Notes under the pieces: generated by a model | The model's database searches: none | What the model was told of the DNA's origin: nothing | The model's input: the letters and a program-made list of their open reading frames with translations, nothing else | In this document: one piece after another, positions 33,501 to 43,024 of the stretch | Position numbering within the stretch: the stretch's first letter is position 1 | Layout of the letters: each line of letters starts with the position of its first letter | Program-made: the position numbers and the translations under genes | Origin: Archilochus colubris | Taxonomy: Eukaryota; Chordata; Aves; Apodiformes; Trochilidae | Assembly: GCA_023079485.1 (NCBI GenBank) | Contig: CM041085.1 | Coordinates: 96,297,115-96,361,114, forward strand | Direction: 5' to 3' | Length of the DNA: 64,000 nucleotides

Positions 33501-35879
33501 ATTTTTTTCAGAAATTTTACTTCATGGTTGCTCAGAAATTCCACTAGTGGTTAAGACCCAAAGCTATATTCAAGACTGGCTTATTGTCTTCCAGTTTTCT
33601 TATGCAACTGTAGCCACTCTTTTGCCACCAGTATGTTTGTATAAGCACTGTCATTCTGCTGTCATGAAACTGCATTGATCTTCTTACAGGAATCCTTTTT
33701 TTTTTTTTTCCCTGGCAGTAAATAAAAATCACAGGAAATGATCCCAAGCAAATTGCTCTCTTCTGGCTCTCTGCGTTTGTGGTTTACCGCCTCGTGTTTT
33801 GTGTTCAGCAGATGGCAAAATGAAACTGGTTTACTGAAATCCATTTTAGCCCTAACCTTTGCTTGTGTCTTCCTGATATACAGCTATCTTTGATTGCTTT
33901 CTGTTACGATATCTATGCTGATAGCTCAGTGCTGCATGTGTATGATATACTACATGGTGCTTTATTTATTTGACCATAAATGCCTGAGCAGCCTTTTTCA
34001 TTCCCTTGGCACCTCTTATCAGGTATAAAGGAGAGAGCATTTCCATCCAGATCTGATTCAGTTGTGAGGTTAGACACTTCTCGAAAGTAATTTTTCATCT
34101 GCTTCTAACTTTAGTCAGTGTAAGTAAAATTGACCTTATCATATTTGACCTAATTATGTCATGAAGAGCATGAAAACCACACATACTTCACTCAGAAATT
34201 TCCCATGGGGCAGGCTCACTGGGAAAGTAATGCCAAAAGTGAAATGGAAGACTCTAAGCAGCAGTTCTTTTCCGAGTTGCTGGGAATAACTCCATTATAA
34301 TAACAGAATGAAGAATCCTGTTTAGGAGTCAATGACAGCACTTCCAACTAATCTGATCTGAAGTAGATTTATTATTTACATAGATAACTGGTTCATCACA
34401 AACCAGATGTTTTGCACCAATGTCCTGATGTAAGATGACCAAAAACTATGCCCATGTTCCATGTTGAAACTTAAGAGTTGTGTAGATCAGGATTTCCTGC
34501 TTAGTCTGCTTTTCAAAACTTGTCAACATTTATTAAAAAAAAGTTGTCTCACTACACTGATCTTAAGTGGAGAAAAATTGTCTTCCTTTGTATATTCATC
34601 AATCATCCAGAAGTAACATTTTCTTGACAACCACCAACAAATGCAAGTAATGAGTATATTTGAATGACAATGAAGAAAAGGTAGAATGAAGTTTAATGTG
34701 ATAAATAAAGGCAAAATAAAAAGCACACTAGCAAAACTAAAGCCAGTTTGGAAACAGGTGAGTAGGCATTTGCTGAAAAAAATATTCAGAAAGTTAGTTT
34801 CAGTAGAATGGCTAAGATGAGGAGTAGTTATGCTGTAGGGGCTTGGGAATGACAGTGAACAGTAAATTAGACATGGCAGCAGAAGCCAAATCAGCTTTCC
34901 ACTGGATGCACAAATGTACATCATGAAGCTGAGCAGTAACCACCACTATGCAGTAAGACCACTTCTGGACTGCTCTGACCCTCTTGCAAACCAACCTGGG
35001 CTTTCACCAGAGGTTAGAGAAGAGCCAGTCAAATTGAGTAGGAGGCCCACAGGGGTATCCCAAAGTAATCACACCTTGTACAGTGACAAAGGAATACCCT
35101 GTTTCAGTTCCCTAGGATTTCAAAGGATTTGATCACTGCTGTACAAAAAGGACCAACAAGTGAGACAAAAAGTTTAATGAAGCTGAACAGAAAAGGATTC
35201 TAGATGTGATTTCTATAAGGGCATATTGTACTCCTGCAGGGGAATTCTTTGCAGGGTTATTTCCAAGAAACACTTAAACCAGGCACATTTTATTAAGTTG
35301 TAAATTTCCAAGAAAAAGCATTTTCAACCTTTACTTCTTTAATCTCAGTCCATGTCAGTCTTTTACTAATAGGTTTTTTCAAAGCCAATACACAGAAGTC
35401 AGAAATTCAGTCAAGTATATTATCGAGAGTATGATACTCATATGTGGAGCTTTTTTATTCCAAATTTGCCATCTATGTCAGTTTCTGGTACCAAAGGGAA
35501 TCTGCAGGTATTATAAGCTGTGAATTCTTGATATGAAATTAGCAACCTAGTCTGATACCTGATTCACCAAGTTACCCTACAGAAAGGAAAAAGTCTCCCA
35601 AGTCATGGATTGTGACTTACCAACTCTCTGCTCATCCTGATATCCTCCATAGTCAGCCACTTCTCTTTGATTGAAGTTATAGTCATCCTTGGAGAAGTAC
35701 TGCACCCCGCTGTCCTTCTCCAGGTGGTACCTTTTCAGTTCCTGAATGATCTCCATGATCAGATTTAGGAGACTTTGCCTGTCCTTCAAATCTGCAGAGT
35801 CAGTTTTCTCTTTGCAATATCCTGCTGAGAGCATTAAGAGCACCAGCCCCAGCAGCCCCGGAGACCTCAGTCCACTCAT
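30510..35879 (-). CDS. ALKAL2: ALKAL2 (FAM150B), ALK and LTK ligand (whole spliced gene)
   Basis: Secreted cytokine that binds and activates the receptor tyrosine kinases ALK and LTK. Coding exons on the - strand are 35879-35621, 33173-33120, 33008-32928 and 30574-30510. They join in frame to 152 residues, the same length as human ALKAL2. Residues 1-22 are a signal peptide with a leucine-rich core ([20 protein letters not shown]). The variable N-terminal region follows, then the conserved augmentor domain starting [19 protein letters not shown], with the family's four cysteines in KCSKHF, RDCTIP, KRCARL and PMC near the end. All introns have GT/AG ends. Gene order and orientation relative to ACP1 match other vertebrates. 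The in-frame extension upstream of the chosen Met is rejected because a strong acceptor lies 12 bases before it, and a signal peptide needs this start. Confidence 0.96.
30575..32927 (-). other. ALKAL2 intron between the last two coding exons
   Basis: A 2.35-kb AT-rich intron with a GTAAGT donor (32927) and an ATGACAG acceptor. I see no recognisable repeat or additional exon inside it. Confidence 0.85.
32928..33008 (-). CDS. ALKAL2: ALKAL2 third coding exon
   Basis: An 81-nt exon encoding (G)[18 protein letters not shown] and TRDCTIPA, with the first two conserved cysteines of the receptor-binding augmentor domain. The acceptor is ATTTCAG and the donor GTAAGT. Very close to the mammalian protein. 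Confidence 0.96.
33120..33173 (-). CDS. ALKAL2: ALKAL2 second coding exon
   Basis: A 54-nt exon encoding (E)[17 protein letters not shown] plus the first base of Gly. This motif is essentially invariant in vertebrate ALKAL2. The acceptor is CCAACAG and the donor GTATGT. The phase matches both neighbours. Confidence 0.96.
33174..35620 (-). other. ALKAL2 intron between first and second coding exons
   Basis: A 2.45-kb intron with a GTAAGT donor at 35620. About 34690-35150 resembles an old + strand LINE remnant (listed separately). Otherwise it holds no recognised feature. Confidence 0.85.
34690..35150 (+). mobile_element. Possible old LINE (CR1-like) remnant in an ALKAL2 intron
   Basis: Around 34845-34900 the + strand reads like a broken [11 protein letters not shown] segment followed by an alanine- and lysine-rich stretch, the layout of the CR1 region LGVxVDxKLNMS-AAKKAN. 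Around 34950-35040 there is a CCACTTCTGGACTGCTCTGA stretch reminiscent of the next block. Diverged and tentative. Confidence 0.35.
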
Positions 35880-35890
35880 TGCAGTCTGAC
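35621..35890 (-). CDS. ALKAL2: ALKAL2 first coding exon
   Basis: The coding part is 35879-35621; the exon begins at 35890 after a strong acceptor (pyrimidine tract, then CCCTTCAG). It encodes the signal peptide and the fast-evolving N-terminal region with [20 protein letters not shown], ending at the split Glu codon before the GTAAGT donor. The acidic and tyrosine-rich stretch after residue 55 is poorly conserved with human, as is usual for this part of the protein. Confidence 0.93.
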
Positions 35891-36833
35891 CTGAAGGGTG
35901 CACGAGCAGATGAAAAGGAAGGATCCAAGACCGTGGGATGACGCCTATTTCACTGGAAGAGAGAAACGGGGCTGGGTCAGAGGTGGGGAGACTCGTGGGC
36001 GTGAAATCGGAAACATGACAGACAGAAAGTGCGGCGACCACTCCGCAGGTTACCCCAGGCGAGAGCCCAGCCCGCTGCGGGGAGGGTCGGCAGAGCGTCG
36101 GGGGGAGCCGCTGCCTGCACCCCGCGGCCGGCAGCCCCCCGCCCCGCCCCGCCGCCCCCGGCCACCGCCCGCCTGCACCCACTGGGGCCCCGGGGGAGGG
36201 CGGGCTGCGCAGCCGCCGAGCGGGGCAGTCGAGGGGTGCTTCGGTGGGACTCCCCGCGCCCTGCGGATACACGGCCGTGACGGACCAGCGGCGCGTACCG
36301 CCCCGCCCGCCGCCGCGAAACGGAGGAGCGCGGGCAAGGGGCGACAACTTTCCCCAAAGTTTTTCGCCCAAGAGCCGCAGCGGCTGCGCACCAAGCGAGC
36401 CCCCCAACCCCAACCGCGAGGCTCCGTGCCGGGGCTGCGGGCGGGAGCAGCGGACGGGGTCGTTCGGCTTGGGGCAGCCGTCCGGGCAGGGAACAGCAAC
36501 ATCGGGCTTCCCCTCCTCAGCCCCTTTTCCCTCTCACATCAGAGAAGGGGCGCGGGCGGCCACGGTCCCCTCCCCGGGGAGCAGTATGGAGCGGCAGCCA
36601 CCCGCGGCGGGGGACTCATCCCCAGAGCCTCTCGCCCTCGGACGGCTCCGCTGGGTGCTCCCTGCGGCGGCTCTCCCGGACAACCCCGGGCTGCCGCTGT
36701 CACCGGCGCGGCCCCGCAGTGCCGCCGGCCCCACCGCACGCCGCGGTCCTGCTCAGCGGGGCGGGAGGGGTGGAGGCGTGGGGAGAGACACGCGGGAGGA
36801 AGGAGGGTTTCTGGCCCTACCCGGCCGCTTTAC

Positions 36834-37000
36834 CTGTCTTTCAGTCTCAGCAGCAGAGATGTCGCCCCCCCGGGAGCTGCTCCCCGGGCTCTCCCTTGAT
36901 GGCAGCAGCCCGTGAGCGGCGGGGAATCCAAGTTTTCTGCCGCTGGCCCGCCCGCCCCCCTGCCGTCCCTGCGCTCCCGCGGTATCCACAAACTACTCCA
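36834..37000 (-). other. ALKAL2: Inferred non-coding first exon of ALKAL2
   Basis: About 30 bp downstream of the TATA box would be the transcription start (about 37000). The first good donor on the - strand is AAAGACAG|GTAAAG at 36834/36833. Splicing from there to the acceptor at 35891-35892 removes a 942-bp intron and places the start codon 12 bases into the second exon. The exon limits are inferred, not shown by a transcript. Confidence 0.5.
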
Positions 37001-37024
37001 TCGCCTCCAGCTCCAGCGCAGCCG

Positions 37025-37032
37025 CTTATATA
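37025..37032 (-). promoter_or_regulatory. TATA box of ALKAL2
   Basis: TATATAAG on the - strand (CTTATATA on +) inside GC-rich DNA, followed by GC-rich sequence, as in a focused TATA promoter. It lies about 1.15 kb upstream of the ALKAL2 start codon and 190 bp before the proposed first donor. It is the best core promoter motif in the island. Confidence 0.65.
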
Positions 37033-38236
37033 GGCTATAGGATGGACATGAGACGGCAGATAGTATCGACTTGGAAGTGGGTGGAAAACAATAAAAGTCC
37101 ACTTGGCATCCTTGGGAGAGTCGCTGCTTGCACAAGCCCCCCTCTTCCCGCCCTCCTTTCCTTCCCGCCCCGGTCCCCCCCCGTTCCTCCCCCTCGCTCG
37201 GCTCTCCCGGGTAGGGCTCAGTCACTCCTTCGTCTCTCTCCGACGTAAGGAGACGGTCCCAAGTGTGTGTGTGTGGACTGGGAGGGGGCGGCGGCGAGAA
37301 GATGGGGACAAGGAGGGAGGGGGGCACGCTTCGCCCCAGCCTTTAATTAGAAACGCGCTGACGAGCCCCTGAAATATTGATGGCCTTGGCGTGGCTCCCC
37401 GTCAGGCGGGTCCCCGGCCCGGGGCCGCTGCCGCCGCGCTCCGCGCCGTCTCCAGTGGGGGAGCCGCCTGCTTACCGGGAACTCCGGGCCCGGCTGCGGC
37501 GGGGAAGGGGAGGTGTTGGGGCGGGGGCGAACTGCCGGGGAAGAGGAAGGCTATTTTCTGCTGCAGCCGACCGGGAAGCCCGCGAAGAGAGGGCTGGGAG
37601 CGGGGTCTGGGTGGAAGAGGCGGGCGTGTCGCCTTTCTCGCCGATTCTGGGCAAGGGCAATCTCGGGTGGCCGGGCAGCTTCCTGGGCTCTCTCGACGCT
37701 CCGCTGCCTGGAAGTGCTCCCAGCGGGGCCGGATGGAGCTAGGAGGAGGGCGGCGAAGACAGTGCCCTAGGCAGCAGCGCCCTGCCAGGTCCCGGAGCCG
37801 CCGGCTCCCTCGGAAGAGGGTGCCAGCCCGAGCGAGGAGAAGGCACTGGCATGGGGGAGCCGGCGGTGGAAAGTGGGGGGGGCCAACAACCTCCTGGGAG
37901 CGGTGCGCTCCCCTGCCAGAGCCAGACGCCTGTTGCCAGAGCCACCCCAAGCACCCCCACCCCTCAATAAATACGTTCAGCCCAAGCCCTCCGCCGCTTT
38001 CTCCGCGAAGCCCCCAGGAGCGTGTGGGATTGGGGGGGGAGGTGAGGGTGAAACACGATCCGGCTGAACTTTTCTGTTGACTCTGACTGTGTGGATAAAC
38101 CTCTCCCTTGGCAGCTGAGATGGGCAAACACGGACCTGGATCGTGTGGCGGACGTACTTCCCAGACCCCGACAGACGATGGGGTGGGAGCGGACGGTGCT
38201 CAGTGCCCGCCTCCCGAGCCGGCAGCGGCCCCTCGC

Positions 38237-38301
38237 GGGCAGGGCAGGGCAGGGCAGGGCAGGGCAGGGCAGGGCAGGGCAGGGCAGGGCAGGGCAGGGC
38301 A
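38237..38301. repeat. GGGCA pentamer tandem array, 13 copies
   Basis: Thirteen perfect GGGCA units (65 bp). Each carries a GGG run spaced by two bases, so the + strand can form two or three stacked G-quadruplexes. It lies in the ALKAL2 CpG island about 1.2 kb upstream of the TATA box. Perfect copies suggest recent expansion and length polymorphism. Confidence 0.95.
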
Positions 38302-38668
38302 GACCAGAGCACGGCAGAGCCGCCCGCTGCCCCGGCGGCCTCCGCAGACAGGTAGCGCGCGCCGCCGTGCTCTCTTCAGGCAGCGGCAACAGCGACCCCC
38401 AGCGGCCGAGAGCGGGGCTCATCGTGGCGCTGCCGCCGCGAGGCGGCGCTAAGGGTCGCGGCTGCCACGCGGGGCTCGACAGCCCCTCGCGCGAGACCCG
38501 TTAACGGTCGTTCCTCTGGCTGCTGGCGGAGAGCGGGCAGCGGGGGCCGTGCGGGCAGAGCCACGGGAAAACGGCGTGGCCGTTTCACAGAGTGCAGCTC
38601 ATATTTTATACCATTGTGTTCTCCACTACGTTATTTTTACCCATAGTGACCGATTAGATTGTCTTTCT

Positions 38669-38692
38669 TTAATATATATATATATATATATA
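38669..38692. repeat. AT dinucleotide microsatellite
   Basis: Uninterrupted TA repeat of about 24 bp just outside the right edge of the CpG island. Confidence 0.85.
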
Positions 38693-38699
38693 AACGGCA

Positions 38700-39660
38700 T
38701 GTGTATCTGTTGGTACAAATAATTATCTTAGCCCATGTTGTCACAATGGAGTTATTAAAAAAAATAAAAAATAATAAATACACACGTTGATGAAGAAAGA
38801 CACCCAGAGGCAAGATTGAGCAAGAACGGTTTGTCAGGGGTCCAGGATCCTTCCTGCACTGTGGCTGCTTGGTTTGTTTTCAGTCACCTTAAGACTCAGG
38901 AAAAAAAATAAATTGAACGAGCAGTTCAACAATGAGAAAGAACGTCCCTCTGCATGACATGACTTGGTATGGCTATATTTACAAGTTAGTCATACCAAAT
39001 ATTGACACATTAGGGTCACCTAATGGAGAGAGGGAAGATGAAAAACGAGCCAGGAAGTGTACAGCCTGGTGTTTTCTTTCTACAATTACATTTCAAGTAG
39101 TCCTTCACCCAAAGTATTCTTTTATGAAAAAGGCAGATACAATTGCAGAACTGAAGGAGGTGTTCGGGAAGTCATTATTTTATCCAAAGATGTGTAATAT
39201 CTCTTGTGATTTCAGTGGACATAATTTAAATTCATGATGGTAGGTTTAGGATGATCATTTAATATTCCAACAGGTTACATTTTGTTGAGTGTATTTTCTT
39301 AGGGCTCCATCTAAGCTAACCACTGAGATGCTAACCATCTAAATGCTACCGAGCTCCTACTCTGCAGATGTATTACCAAAACTGCAACCCCCAAGACTTC
39401 CACCCACCTTCAGTCTGACTCCTGAGGCTTATAAAGTGACTCGTCAACACTAAGTAGCCAAGATGGTGAGGAAAGCATTCTTCCAGGATTTACAAGATGT
39501 AAGTTTTTATCCCTTCTGGCAGAGATTGAAGAGAAACATACCTTCCCAGCCAGGACAAAAACTTGCTTGTTTTCCTTGAAAGAAGGTGGAGAGGGACATA
39601 AAAAACCCAGTCTCAAAAAGCAACGTGAACCTCTGAGAGGCGATCATGAGAGGTAATGCT
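38700..39660. other. Non-coding flank, nothing recognised
   Basis: AT-rich sequence past the island. A 101-residue + strand frame (38932-39237) has no recognisable domain or similarity and is probably chance. No repeat is identified. Confidence 0.5.
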
Positions 39661-39664
39661 GTAC

Positions 39665-40233
39665 AATGAGTATGGGCTGCATCAAAGCAAGCGTCAGCAG
39701 CAGGTCAAGGGAGGTGATTCCCCCCATCTGCTCCCCACCTGGGGTACTCTGTCCATCTCTGGAGCCCCCAGCACAAGAATGACATGGAGCTCTTGGAGCC
39801 AGTCTAGAGGAGGGCCATTAAGATGATCAGAGGGTGGGTGCACCTCTCTGCAGACAAGCTGAGAGAGCTGGAATTGTTCAGCCTGGAGAAGGTTCCAGTT
39901 AGACCTTGTAGAGGCCTTCCACTACCTGGAGGCTGCCTACAGGAAAGCTGGGGAAGGACTTTTTATCAGGGCACGTAGTGATAGGACAAGGGGTAATAGT
40001 TTTAAGCTGAAAGATGGGAGATTTAGGTGAGATATTAGAGAAAAGTCTTCGCTGTGTGGGTAGTGAGACACTGGCATTGGTTGTCCAGGGAAGTTGTGGA
40101 TGCCCTCTCCCTGGAAGGCCAGGTTGGATGAGGTTCTGAGCAACCTGGTCCAGTGGAAGGTGTACCTGCCCTGGGAGGGGGAAGGGCTGAGACGATATAG
40201 TCCCTTCCAAACCAAACCATTCTATGATTCTAT
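39665..40233 (+). mobile_element. CR1 LINE 3' fragment
   Basis: The + strand carries the CR1 C-terminal region (GGGCTGCATCAAAGCAAGCG, AGCAGGTCAAGGGAGGTGAT, GGAGGGCCATTAAGATGATC) and ends with the CR1 3' terminus (TCCCTTCCAAACCAAACCAT then TCTATGATTCTAT). Several frame breaks and small deletions; 5'-truncated. Confidence 0.93.
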
Positions 40234-42177
40234 TTTGGCTTGTCCTGGAGTGGTGGGTTTCATTTAAAAACACCTGGTGCAGTTTTTTGTTTGTTTTTAT
40301 AGGACATCAAGTTAGTAAACTCTTTTGCAATCAAAATGTATGAATGGATCAATCTACAATGTTATTAAAAATACCCTGTCTTTAAAGTAAACTTTGTGAT
40401 CCTCAGAATAAGAACATTGGGAAGTAAGCACACATGAATGAGAAGATCAAATGCAGCATTTGGTGGATAGTTTTAGCTGGTGTGCTGTTCCAGATCCCTT
40501 GATGCTTATGAAACAGCCACTCATTTGGGATTCAGAGGAAACATGAAGCGGAATTTCTAATTTTGTTAAATAACACACTGTTAATACACTGTATGTCACC
40601 ATTTTCACCAATTCCATTCATAAAGCCATTCTAAGACACTAAAGGAAAGATCTTTTGCCTTCTTTTTAATCTACATGGTGTATGTGAAAACAAGAAAACG
40701 TGTTTTCTTTGGTTCTCTCTTCTAAGACTGGTGAAATTTTCATGCTAAGAGCCCTACAGTTTCAAGCATGCTCTTGTTTCAGCTGATTATAACAGACATA
40801 CGGGTTCCTATCTATATTTAATAAAAGCAAGTGCAACATTGTCTAAATCAGGCTCATAACCAATACATGAACTGAACATACACTCGGGAGAAAATGGCAA
40901 TGGGCATCCATATGACTAGATTGTAAAAATGTTTTTTGTGCATCACTCTTTATTGACCTGAGAACTTGAGGTAAATTTTTTCCTTAAACATTAAATCAGT
41001 TTACAAAAATCTTAAAAAGTAAAGTTGCACTATTGGTTTAAAAAAACAGATTTCACTCCTCACAAAAGAAGCATATCATTTAATCCTCAGGTTATACATC
41101 AGTCCTTCTAGAGATAAATATAATGGAATGAGACAGAGCTGGTATTTCTGTAGGGTTAATAGAGTGGGTATCAGCTGGCTGACATGGCAACTGGACTTCC
41201 AAAATTTTGGCCACACACATGGAATATACATGTGTGATATTTAATTTTTAAATCTGTATAGAAAAATATATGCACTGCATCCAACATGATACTTTCCAAA
41301 ATCTCTACTCTGGGTTATGAAAATGCAGAATATGTTTTCAATATAATGGATTGTACATAAGTATGAAATAATATTTATGCACCTGGCTCACTCATCTCTG
41401 TGAGCCTCCAACTCTCAGAGGCAATGCCCAATGACAGCTGCTGGGGAGAGTGAAGATGAGGCATTAAGAATTCCTGTAGCATTGAAATCAGGCAGAGAAC
41501 ATATATAACTAAAACAAAAACTTAAACAGATGTTAGCAGTATTAAAGCCAATCAAGGATTTTAAGGACTTCCCCACTTCCTACCTGATGCAAATGCCAAC
41601 AGGATTAAAATTCCATTAATCATCACTGCAACCAAAATTGAAGAGCTTTGATACTGTTCCCAAATGTTTTATCGGTATTACAATCAGGGCCAGCTTGAAG
41701 TTTGTTAGAAAGATAAAAAAATTCAAACAACAAACCAAACCGCAACAAAAAAAACTAAACCAGATTTCTGGCTTGAAATTTTCTATGTGTTTAAATTCAA
41801 GGATAAAGATATCTCTGAGTTGGTCAACACATCTCTTACTAAGCCAGTTTCAAAACTGTCTTCACCAGCCTTGCAGTGATGCACCAGTGCAATAGTGCTG
41901 TGTCAAAGCAAAACTACTGTGGAAATACACGGAACCAGCAGGAGGAAATTTAAGTTTTACAAGAATAGTCTCACTTTTTTAGTTGCTTTTCATGATCTTC
42001 AAAGTATTCCCTGAAATCTTCATAGAACACCCCTCTAATTCATTCCACGTTTAAGTTTTCAGAGATGCTTTATTTTGCACAGTAAAGGTAAATGCCCCAG
42101 AAAGGCAACTCAAAACTCTCTTGACTGTAAGACTATCACCAACAGGAGGACACTAACATGACCAGACCCTTGACTTT
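40234..42177. other. Non-coding flank, nothing recognised
   Basis: AT-rich sequence without recognisable genes or repeats. The segment around 41520-41640 has several TTAAT/ATTAAT motifs, but this is too weak to call. Confidence 0.5.
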
Positions 42178-42300
42178 TAAGCAGCTAAGGAAGAGTAAGG
42201 GGTTGATCCCAATCTAATAAACTATCTGTCAAGCTGTGAGCAGTGCTATAGCTACTGTGCAGTGGTGAGCCTACTATGTATGCATTCACTGGTGATCCTA
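42178..42300 (+). repeat. Diverged direct repeat, copy 1
   Basis: About 120 bp matching 42902-43024 in the same orientation. Shared blocks include AAACTATC, AGCTACTGTGCA and GTGAGCC, in the same order with small indels. By eye about three quarters of positions agree. The copies are 724 bp apart. Neither resembles a repeat family I know; an ancient local duplication, or two insertions of one unknown element, would explain them. Confidence 0.7.
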
Positions 42301-42901
42301 TCTGTTCATTTGGAGTTATAGCTGCTGCTGTAGAATCTACAAGAAAAAGCCCTAGCTGATGTGTCTTTAGTGGGTAGAGTGCATGATGTTTTCTGGCCTG
42401 CTGAGCTCTCTGTGACAGAGGAAAGAGGATGGCTTCAGTGTGCATAAGCACTCAGTAGTTTTAGAGGCAGAATTACTTTCTCTTTCATTCCCAAGCATTG
42501 AGGAGACAAGTGAATCACATGTGGTTTTCAGAGCCACATGTAGAGTTGTAGATAAGCAATAACATGTTGTGATAGTATAGCCTGAATTTGAGTTATCTCA
42601 CAGTTGTCTCACCACTTCTTAAAAAATTTATGCTGAAAACCAAATGCCAACTTAGGCAACATAAGGTTGTTCCATATGATTCACTCTCAGCATCTGAATG
42701 CTAAGCACAAATATTGATGTACCTTTTCCTTCTGCAGGTCATCAGGAGGCAGGAATGCTGCTCATGGAGTGAGCTGGCCTCATGACCATCTGGTGGGCAG
42801 TTGGATGATTTACAGCTCAGGTGTAGAGCAGGTCTATCAGCAAGATTTTTTTGAGAGACTACTTGTTGCCAAGCACACTCTTCAGAAGATCATGCTCATA
42901 C
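42301..42901. other. Spacer between the direct repeats
   Basis: About 600 bp of unrecognised sequence between the two repeat copies. No open frame, repeat family or RNA gene is visible. The spacer itself does not look duplicated. Confidence 0.5.
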
Positions 42902-43024
42902 AAAAGCAGCCAAGGGAGGGTGGGAGGTGAATCCCATTCTAAGAAACTATCTTGCAGGCTTTAAGCAGTTCTGCAGCTACTGTGCAACAGTGAGCCCACA
43001 ATATGTGTGTTCACTGTTGAGCAG
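42902..43024 (+). repeat. Diverged direct repeat, copy 2
   Basis: Partner of 42178-42300. It shares AAGCAGC, AATCCCA, AAACTATCT, AGCTACTGTGCA, CAGTGAGCC and TTCACTG in order. Confidence 0.7.

Larger units (their letters stand above)
35900..38590. promoter_or_regulatory. Large CpG island of ALKAL2
   Basis: About 2.7 kb of GC- and CpG-rich sequence covers the 5' end of ALKAL2 and continues about 1.5 kb upstream of the predicted start. Both flanks are AT-rich. Many long frames on all strands are consequences of GC richness and overlap each other. The length suggests a developmentally regulated promoter and possibly a divergent transcript. Confidence 0.8.

Noticed and set aside
35880..36413. In-frame extension of ALKAL2 upstream of its signal peptide (278-residue frame)
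   Set aside because: A strong splice acceptor lies just before the chosen ATG, the extension is CpG-island sequence, and it would bury the signal peptide inside the protein.
35898..36899. A 333-residue + strand frame
   Set aside because: Arginine/proline/glycine-rich frame in a CpG island, overlapped by equally long frames on both strands. No domain is recognisable.
37391..38127. Frames of 229 (+) and 241 (-) residues
   Set aside because: They overlap each other on opposite strands in GC-rich DNA, with composition typical of chance frames.
38237..38301. CRISPR-like array
   Set aside because: Uninterrupted pentamer repeat without spacers in a vertebrate genome.
38091..38504. Frames encoding Gly-Gln-Gly-Arg-Ala type repeats
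   Set aside because: Simply the translation of the GGGCA array in several frames; not a protein.
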